Below, in pieces: positions 17,496 through 24,700 of a stretch of 64,000 bases of DNA (its first letter is position 1; every line of letters starts with the position of its first letter). Below the pieces are notes generated by a model. It was not told the DNA's origin. It ran no database searches and worked only from the letters and a program-made list of their open reading frames with translations. The stretch is from Crocinitomicaceae bacterium (GTDB lineage Bacteria > Bacteroidota > Bacteroidia > Flavobacteriales_D > Crocinitomicaceae). Location of the stretch: contig JADJGJ010000001.1 in NCBI GenBank assembly GCA_016708105.1, positions 1,922,001 to 1,986,000 of the forward strand. Direction: 5' to 3'. The position numbers were made by a program, and so were the translations under genes.

Positions 17496-17531
17496 AATTC
17501 CATATTTACAAATTTTTACATTTTTGGAATT
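17496..17531. repeat. 36-bp palindromic repeat, copy 5
   Basis: Outer arms AATTCCA/TGGAATT intact; inner region ACAAATTTTTACA. Separated from copy 4 by 101 bp. Confidence 0.88.
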
Positions 17532-17637
17532 TGCTAACATTAGATCAACTTTCTACAACAATTTATATCGCATAAATTTCATTAATCGAAAAAAGAAAAA
17601 TATTATTATATTGTTTTACAATTACTTAAAACCTGTC

Positions 17638-17673
17638 AATTCCAAATTTACAATTATTTGCATTTTTGGAATT
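17638..17673. repeat. 36-bp palindromic repeat, copy 6
   Basis: Outer arms AATTCCA/TGGAATT intact; inner region TACAATTATTTGCA. Separated from copy 5 by 106 bp and lies 55 bp before the acetyltransferase start. Confidence 0.88.
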
Positions 17674-17728
17674 GTGCTAAACTCAAGGACAATGAACCAA
17701 CATAAAATAATCATCCTAACTTTATTGA

Positions 17729-18283
17729 ATGAAATATCAACTTCGTCCATGGAAAATATCGGATATTGAGCATCTTATAAAATACGCTGACAATCCAAAA
17801 ATTGCGGTAAACATGACAGACGGTTTCCCAACGCCCTACACGCGTGAGAATGGTCAGAACTTTCTGGACATGGCTACCCAAAACCCAGATAGACTGTTTG
17901 CTATTATAGTGAATCACGAGGCGGTTGGAGGAATAGGCATTCACCCTCTTTCAGACATCCAGCGCAAAAATGCTGAATTAGGTTATTGGTTAGCAGAACC
18001 CTATTGGAACAACGGAATTGTTTCATCAGCTATCAGAAAAGTAACTACAATAGCATTTCAAAATTTTGACATTACCCGATTTTTTGCAAGACCCTTTGGA
18101 ACTAATTTGGCATCACAGAAAGTACTTGAAAAGGTCGGTTACAAACTTGAGGCACGATTAAAAGACACGTTCTTCAAAAATGGAAAATTCATTGATGAAC
18201 TAATCTATTCTGTCCGAAAGAACGATTGGAATTGTGATTCTGACAATATTCATCTTCATGCACTGACCAGCGACTGGAAATAG
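17729..18283 (+). CDS. GNAT N-acetyltransferase (RimJ/RimL type)
   Basis: 184 residues. The GNAT fold of the ribosomal-protein acetyltransferase subgroup is shown by LRPWKISDIEHLIKYADNP at the start, GGIGIHPLSD, the AELGYWLAEPYWNNGIVSSAIR segment before the acetyl-CoA loop, and the NLASQKVLEKVGYKLEARLKD motif near the end. Many such genes acetylate small molecules or peptides; the substrate here is unknown. It starts 55 bp after the last palindromic repeat, so the array may include its promoter region. Confidence 0.88.
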   Translation: MKYQLRPWKISDIEHLIKYADNPKIAVNMTDGFPTPYTRENGQNFLDMATQNPDRLFAIIVNHEAVGGIGIHPLSDIQRKNAELGYWLAEPYWNNGIVSSAIRKVTTIAFQNFDITRFFARPFGTNLASQKVLEKVGYKLEARLKDTFFKNGKFIDELIYSVRKNDWNCDSDNIHLHALTSDWK

Positions 18284-18344
18284 AACGAATTCATTTTTTA
18301 ACCCATTCAACACATTTTGTTTCAAGGTTGCTTGGATAAATTTC

Positions 18345-18352
18345 TACATTTG
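18345..18352 (+). promoter_or_regulatory. -7 promoter box (TACATTTG) for gcvT
   Basis: TACATTTG lies 24 bp before the chosen gcvT ATG at 18377. It supports that start over the upstream in-frame codon at 18317, which would lie ahead of the promoter. No good -33 box. Confidence 0.45.
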
Positions 18353-18376
18353 TCAATCAAAATAAATACTCATAAC

Positions 18377-19459
18377 ATGAAAAACACAGCACTCACAGAC
18401 AAGCACATTTCACTTGGAGCTAAAATGGTACCATTCGCCGGATACAACATGCCGGTACAATATGAAGGAGTAAAAGCAGAACACGATTGTGTGCGCAATA
18501 GTGTTGGTGTTTTTGACGTTTCTCACATGGGTGAGTTTATGATACGCGGTGATAAAGCACTTGATCTCATTCAGAAGGTAACTTCAAATGATGCGTCCAA
18601 AATGGTAAACGGACAAGCGCAGTATTCATGCCTACCAAATAATGAAGGGGGAATAGTTGATGATTTAATTGTTTACAAGTTCAACGATAAAGAATACATG
18701 TTAGTAGTGAATGCTTCTAACATTGAAAAAGACTGGAATTGGATCAGCAAACACAACACGATGGGAGCTGAAATGCAAAACATGTCTGATGATACCTCTC
18801 TACTTGCCATTCAAGGTCCAAAAGCCGTTGAAGCACTTCAGAAACTCACCTCTACTAATTTGGCTCAGATGAAATACTACACCTTTGAAAAAGGAACATT
18901 TGCAGGGATTCCGGATGTAATTATTTCTGCAACTGGATACACCGGAGCAGGTGGATTTGAAGTATACTTTCCTAATAAATTTGCAAATCAAATGTGGGAT
19001 GAAGTATTCAAAGCCGGAGCCGCTTATGGTATTAAACCAATAGGTCTTGCGGCACGTGACACATTAAGACTTGAGATGGGTTATTGCCTTTATGGTAATG
19101 ATATCAATGACACCACTTCGCCTCTTGAAGCCGGTTTGGGATGGATTACAAAATTTACCAAAGACTTCACGAATAGCGCTAATTTAAAAGCTCAAAAAGA
19201 GTCTGGTGTTACAAGAAAATTAGTTGGCTTTGAAATGGTTGACAAAGGAATTCCAAGACATGATTATGAAATTGTAGATGCCAATGGAAAGAAAATTGGT
19301 ATTGTTACATCAGGTACCATGTCACCTTCAATGAACATTGCGATAGGTTTGGGTTATGTCCCTACTGGGCTATCAAGTCCCGGCAGTGAAATCTATATTT
19401 CAATTCGTGACAAAGCGTTGAAAGCAAAAGTAGTTGCCTTACCTTTCTACAAAAAATAA
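18377..19459 (+). CDS. gcvT: Glycine cleavage system T protein (aminomethyltransferase)
   Basis: 360 residues, the usual GcvT size. Seen: LGAKMVPFAGYNMPVQYEG, FDVSHMGEF, SNDASK, the YSCLPNNEGGIVDDLIVYK segment, IIS/ATGYTGAGGFEVY, and PIGLAARDTLRLEMGYCLYGND. It moves the methylene group from aminomethyl-H-protein to tetrahydrofolate, releasing ammonia. The other gcv genes are not nearby. It is a single-gene unit, with its own -7 box and terminator. Confidence 0.96.
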   Translation: MKNTALTDKHISLGAKMVPFAGYNMPVQYEGVKAEHDCVRNSVGVFDVSHMGEFMIRGDKALDLIQKVTSNDASKMVNGQAQYSCLPNNEGGIVDDLIVYKFNDKEYMLVVNASNIEKDWNWISKHNTMGAEMQNMSDDTSLLAIQGPKAVEALQKLTSTNLAQMKYYTFEKGTFAGIPDVIISATGYTGAGGFEVYFPNKFANQMWDEVFKAGAAYGIKPIGLAARDTLRLEMGYCLYGNDINDTTSPLEAGLGWITKFTKDFTNSANLKAQKESGVTRKLVGFEMVDKGIPRHDYEIVDANGKKIGIVTSGTMSPSMNIAIGLGYVPTGLSSPGSEIYISIRDKALKAKVVALPFYKK

Positions 19460-19476
19460 GTTGAAAAAATATATTC

Positions 19477-19508
19477 AAAAAAAGCCGGAAACGCTTCCGG
19501 CTTTTTTT
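19477..19508 (+). terminator. Intrinsic terminator after gcvT
   Basis: A strong hairpin: GCCGGAA, loop ACGC, TTCCGGC, extended by flanking A7 and T7 runs. It lies 17 bp after the gcvT stop and can also act on the opposite strand. Confidence 0.9.
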
Positions 19509-19570
19509 ATGTGCAATCGTTTCGCATTTACGATCTAAAATTCTTGACAACAACTTTATTATCAAAATTC

Positions 19571-19578
19571 TATCTTTG
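19571..19578 (+). promoter_or_regulatory. -7 promoter box (TATCTTTG)
   Basis: TATCTTTG ends 17 bp before the ATG of the following hypothetical gene. The upstream TTGACA is too far (23 bp gap) to be a standard -33. Confidence 0.4.
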
Positions 19579-19595
19579 CTTTAAAATCGAAATAT

Positions 19596-20363
19596 ATGCT
19601 TTTAACCACTTTTATCTTTGCAGGAATTACTGCCAAAGTGCTGGCGCCACTTGACAGCCCTGAAAATAAAGTTATTGGACATTGGAAAGGCATTGAGATG
19701 TATCAGGACGAAAACTCCTACGATGGCAAAACATTTTATTTGCCCAACTCTGAAGAAATCATCATTGAGCCTGCTAAATTGAAAGTGTATTTCTATCCCT
19801 ACTTTAAAACAGATGAATTTGTAAGTGAAATAAGTTCCAAATATATTCTTTGTGATATAGGTAAAAAGAAAGTAAAAAGCGAGTATCATTTTATTGGAGA
19901 CACCTTGGTTTTGAGCATGCATTTTATTAATAAAAACTTCATAAAAATGTATGAACGTGTTGAGCTGGACAATCAAATCATCACTGAGTTAGATGCCTTT
20001 GGATTCAACCCTTCAAGTTTACCTCATGAATACGAGCTGGACACTCTACATCCAAAATTGAAACTTGGTTTTAAACATTATGATTCTCTACAATTCAACC
20101 CATGGAACTACATTCAGTTTGTTGATGATCAACATTTAAAAATTAACCGCCAAGACGAAGTACAATTTGATAGAGAATATCAGGTAATTTCATTTACGTA
20201 TAAAGGAATTCTAAACAGGTGGAGAATTTCAAGGGTTGAGGGAACCCAGCAATTATCAATGATTCCCCAATCATATTGTGAATGTGATAGTATTCATATC
20301 CCATATATGACTGTTACTTGGGCAGACAGAATGCGTAAAAAAATAGAAGAAGAACAATACTAA
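19596..20363 (+). CDS. Hypothetical protein
   Basis: 255 residues with a short hydrophobic N-terminus (MLLTTFIFAGITAKVLA), possibly a weak signal peptide. The rest is beta-rich with lipocalin-like features such as VIGHWKGIEMYQDEN near the start, but no family is recognised. A CECDS segment sits close to the C-terminus. Its last four bases overlap the convergent acyltransferase gene. Confidence 0.6.
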   Translation: MLLTTFIFAGITAKVLAPLDSPENKVIGHWKGIEMYQDENSYDGKTFYLPNSEEIIIEPAKLKVYFYPYFKTDEFVSEISSKYILCDIGKKKVKSEYHFIGDTLVLSMHFINKNFIKMYERVELDNQIITELDAFGFNPSSLPHEYELDTLHPKLKLGFKHYDSLQFNPWNYIQFVDDQHLKINRQDEVQFDREYQVISFTYKGILNRWRISRVEGTQQLSMIPQSYCECDSIHIPYMTVTWADRMRKKIEEEQY

Positions 20364-21703
20364 TTGTGTTGAGATCTTTCGTAAACAGCCCTGAATTCTT
20401 CGCACTGTAAAATTAAAAGTTCTCTTTGCTCAGCTAATTTTTCAGCTGCAGGTTGATCAGCTTTAAGCAGTTTTCTCAGACGTTTTCTATGTACACTATA
20501 ATTAATTGCTGCGCGATAAATTTGCGCGTAAACACCAAATAAATAAGATACAACAGGAAAAATTAACGCCCACCAACTTAATGGTGTAGCAAAGAACAAC
20601 ACAATGGAACTTATTAGATAGTATAGAGTAAACACAATCAATCCCGCGCCCATAGCAACTGAACCCTGAAATGAATCTTTGAAGCGTAATCTCTTGAGAA
20701 TAAATTGCGTCAAAAACCAGGGAAACGCATTGAGTATAGCACCAACAAAAAAAATCGGAAATCCAAAAATGAAAATTCCAATTCGTCTAAAAGACTGGCT
20801 GAATTGTATATCATGAATATCTTCATCACTTAAACCATGAGCCTTGAGAGAATTCAGATATTCATCTACCTTTTTCGCAAGATTATTCAAGCCAACAGGA
20901 TTATGCTCTCTGAAATATCTGATTGCGTTCACCATCTCTTTCTGCACATTAAATTCTCTGACCTGCTCTGTGAACTGAATTCCCAATTCATCTTTAAGAT
21001 CTCGTGTATAAATAGCATCAAGCTGAGTCAATAATTTATCGTCATCCTCATTTTCAACATGAAGCGTTGTTTCATATAGAGCTTGTTCAGCTTTAGTTGT
21101 TAGTTGATCAATATCATGTGCTTCATTTTTTTCATCTTGTGAAATAAAATCAATCACGCGTATTGGTTTGCCTATATTAATGAACACATCACTTCTGAAT
21201 TGATGTGGATCTGAATAATTAAGACCAACCGGAACGAAATGAATATTCAATTTGAAATTATTTTTTATTTCAGCTCCTCTTGCTATTCGTGCAACACCGG
21301 TTTTAAACGGGAGAATTTTTCTTTGCGTAACTGAAACGCCTTCAGGAAAAACCATTAAATGACCTCCGGCAGATAAATGCTTGTAGCAGTGTTCAAACAT
21401 TTGTTTGTTTTTATGCACATCATCTGGTCGGGTTGATGGTCTATATACCGGAATCATGTGCAGCATTTTTCTAAAAATCCAGCCTCTAATTCCTGTTCCC
21501 ACATATTCACCGGCAGCCAGAAAATAGATAGATTGCTGTACATAAGTTGCAATCAACATGGGATCCATGAATGCACTTGGATGATTGGCAATAAAAATAA
21601 CCGGCACATTTTGCGGAATATTTTCTTTACCAATCACACTTTTACGTCTGAAGTAAATTCCGATTGTCAGCCTGGATAAATATTTCAGGATAAAATACAA
21701 CAC
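20360..21703 (-). CDS. PlsC-like phospholipid/glycerol acyltransferase
   Basis: 447 residues. The acyltransferase motif I is NHPSAFMDP (HxxxxD), followed by FPEGVS (motif III) and FVPVGLNYSDPHQFRSDVFINIGKPI. A C-terminal half has three to four membrane segments (about 310-400) and a basic tail. It likely acylates a glycerolipid or lysophospholipid. It begins with GTG; no nearby ATG is available in frame. A second gene of the same architecture is at 35404-36792. It follows the giant GAF-phosphatase gene by 12 bp and may be cotranscribed with it. Confidence 0.82.
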   Translation of the reverse strand: MLYFILKYLSRLTIGIYFRRKSVIGKENIPQNVPVIFIANHPSAFMDPMLIATYVQQSIYFLAAGEYVGTGIRGWIFRKMLHMIPVYRPSTRPDDVHKNKQMFEHCYKHLSAGGHLMVFPEGVSVTQRKILPFKTGVARIARGAEIKNNFKLNIHFVPVGLNYSDPHQFRSDVFINIGKPIRVIDFISQDEKNEAHDIDQLTTKAEQALYETTLHVENEDDDKLLTQLDAIYTRDLKDELGIQFTEQVREFNVQKEMVNAIRYFREHNPVGLNNLAKKVDEYLNSLKAHGLSDEDIHDIQFSQSFRRIGIFIFGFPIFFVGAILNAFPWFLTQFILKRLRFKDSFQGSVAMGAGLIVFTLYYLISSIVLFFATPLSWWALIFPVVSYLFGVYAQIYRAAINYSVHRKRLRKLLKADQPAAEKLAEQRELLILQCEEFRAVYERSQHN

Positions 21704-21715
21704 CGTCTGAAATTA

Positions 21716-24700
21716 TTATGGTTTGATACCAATTACACAGACATCATCAATTTGTTCAAGATCTCCCTGCCATTCTTCAATCAATGCATGGAGAATATCA
21801 TGTTGTTCAGCCATTTCTTTCTGATGAATTTCAACCAGAATTTCTTTAAAGCGTGAGTACTTGAATTTTTTTCCTTTTGGTCCACCAAATTGATCTGCAT
21901 AACCATCTGAGAATAAATAAATGCAATCACCTTCTTGAAGCTGAATAAGATTATTTGTGAATTCAGGATTTTGCGAGAAGCCGGCACCAATTGGAAATTT
22001 GTCTCCCTTAATTTCTTCCATTTCTCCATTTCTGACGAGATATAATGGATTAAATGCACCGGCAAATTGAAGTTCGTTTGTATCTAAGTTCAATGAACAA
22101 ATTGCCATGTCCATTCCGTCTTTGATATTGGTGCCTTTTTCAGTTGAATTATGTAATGTCTTTGAAACAATCCGGTTAAGTTCCTCCAATATTTTATTTG
22201 GTTGGTAAATTTTTAGTTCATTGACAATTTGGTTTAGGCTGTTATGACCAATTAAGCTGAGAAAAGCGCCTGGTACACCGTGTCCGGTACAATCAACAAC
22301 GGCAAATAATATGAGATTTTGAACACGTTCAATCCAATAAAAATCACCACTTACAATGTCTTTTGGTTTAAAGAGTACGAATGAATTTTCAAGATATGAT
22401 TTTACCAAATCTTTGGCTGGCAAGGTTGCATCCTGAATTCGTTTGGCGTAAATAATACTATCGGTAATGTTTTTATTTTTTTCTTCAATAATCTCTTTCT
22501 GTTTCACTACCTCTGCGGTTCTTTCACGCACTTTATCTTCTAAGCTCTCATACAACTTGGCGTTTTCAATAGCCGCAGCAATCGTGTTTGCCAAACCTCT
22601 CAGAATATCTAGTTCATATTCAGTGTACGCATTTATTTTAAAGCTCTGCACGGTAATCAGTCCCACCATTTCATCTTTAAGACAAAGCGGAAGATAGATG
22701 ATAGATAATGAATCTTTACCTGAAACTGGTTTTTGAATGCCCTTGATATAGTGATGGTACTCTTCAAAATAGTTGCTGATGAAAATTTCTTTCTTGTTAT
22801 TGAAACACCAGGTTGCAAGCCGATCATCGGTAATGTGATATCCGAAAAGTTCCATCCGCTCACCGTTTTCAATAAAGCCCGGCATATTGATCATTTGCGT
22901 TTGTTGATCATAAATTCCAATTCCAAAACAGGTTGCATCCATCACGGCATTGATATTACTGTATACCTTGTCAATGATTTTTTCAACAGAAAGAGACTCC
23001 GTAATGTCACGACTGATCTGACCAATGAGTTTTGTATTTTGATAAGCACGATCAATTTCTGCCGTACGTAAAAGCACACGCTCTTCCAAATTTTGATAGA
23101 GTCCTGCGTTGTCAAGCGCAATTGCAGTATAAACAGCCAGAGAACGCAAGATGTTCACATGATATTCATTGTAGGCATTCTCAGTAAAACTTTGAACTGT
23201 GATCACGCCTATTTTTCTACCCTTCACTTTCAAAGGCAGATAGATTAGCGAACTCACTGCTTTGCCATGAACGGGTGCACTATATTTTTTTATATATTTT
23301 GAATATTCTGTATTCAGATTTCCAACAACAATTTCATTATCATGATGAAAACAATAGCCTGCAATCATGTTTTCATCTTCCAAATCGTCATAACACTCTT
23401 CTAAAATTTCATCCAACTCAATATATCCCGGATAGAAAAGTTTGTTTACACGATCATCATAAATTCCAATTCCAAAGCCGTCTGCAGGCATTAATTGGTT
23501 AATGCGTGAGTACACCAAAGCATTGATTTTTTCAACACTCAATTCTGAGGTTATATCACGACCAATTTCACTGATCAATTTAGTATTTTCATACGAGCGC
23601 GAAACTTCTTCTTTTTGAGAAACTAACTCAGCTGTGCGCTCACGCACTGCCTCTTCCATTACCTCATAGTTTCTGGCATTCTCAAGTGCAATTACTGTAT
23701 AATGTGCAAGTGTTTTTACAATATTGAGATGATACTCTGAATATGCATTTTTTTCAAAAGACTGCACACTGATTGCCCCCAAAACTTTATCCCCCTTGCG
23801 CAAGGGATAAAAAATTAATGAATAAGGAAAATCGCCACCAACCAACATCACTTTACTAACATATTTTTTGTAGTCAGTTTCATTATTGTGTATAAGAATT
23901 TCTTTATCATTTTCAATACACCAAACAGAATAATTGTCCTTGTTATTCATGCTGACAGAGAGCGGTTCAAGTCGCTGCCCTTTTTCATATTCATACAAAT
24001 ATTCTACCGTGTTTTTTTCTGAATCAAACAACCGCACACCAAATATGGTAGCATCCATCAATTTATTCACGTTTTGATACAAACGTTCAAAAACAGTTTC
24101 AAAGTCAAGTGTTGAAATTAATTCCTGACCAATATGATTTAAAATTCTAGAATCTTCATGAGACTTGATCAATTCTTTCGTTCTCTCTTCCACCCTATCT
24201 TCCATGTCTTTATACAGACTTGCATTTTCAAGGGCAGAGGCGATGTATACCGATAAAGTTCTGAGAATATTCAGATGATATTCATGGTAAATATTTCGTT
24301 CAAAACTTTGAACTGTTATTACTCCAATCTTTTTTTCTTTTGAAACCAAAGGCAGATAAATCATAGATTCAGGCATCTCACCTTGGGCAGCTTCATAATC
24401 AGAATTTACATATTGTCTGAATTCAAGTTGCCAATCGTTGATAATAATTTCCTCAAGTTTATTGAAACAGCGCGTGGCAATTTTATCAGCACTAACCGGA
24501 TACGAAAAATCACCTAACCTTTCATTTTTTTCCATTGCACCAGGAAAAAATAAATCTTCATTACCCGGACGGTAAATACCAATGCCAAAAATGGTAGCAT
24601 CCATGAGGTTGTTCACGTTGCTATATACTTTTGAAATTATCTCAGGTATTGATAATTCTGCCGCAATTTCTTTACCAACTTCACTAAGCAACTTGGTATT

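Larger units (their letters stand above)
16921..17728. other. 808-bp non-coding region holding a repeat array
   Basis: A very AT-rich gap between the divergent ATPase and acetyltransferase genes. It contains six copies of the 36-bp palindrome at start-to-start spacing of 127, 139, 139, 137 and 142 bp. The sequences between copies are about 91-106 bp and partly resemble each other. A 81-codon open frame crossing two copies (17524-17769) is not believed to be a gene. Confidence 0.8.

Noticed and set aside
16954..17673. CRISPR array
   Set aside because: The repeat is 36 bp, but the intervals are 91-106 bp, resemble each other, and no cas gene is near. CRISPR spacers are about 30 bp and unique.
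15635..17673. Integron attC sites
   Set aside because: The outer arms AATTCC/GGAATT lack the RYYYAAC/GTTRRRY core of attC, and the array itself contains no cassette genes between copies 1 and 6.
17524..17769. Open frame of 81 codons in the repeat region
   Set aside because: It crosses palindrome copies 5 and 6 and is made of AT-rich non-coding sequence; it also overlaps the acetyltransferase start.
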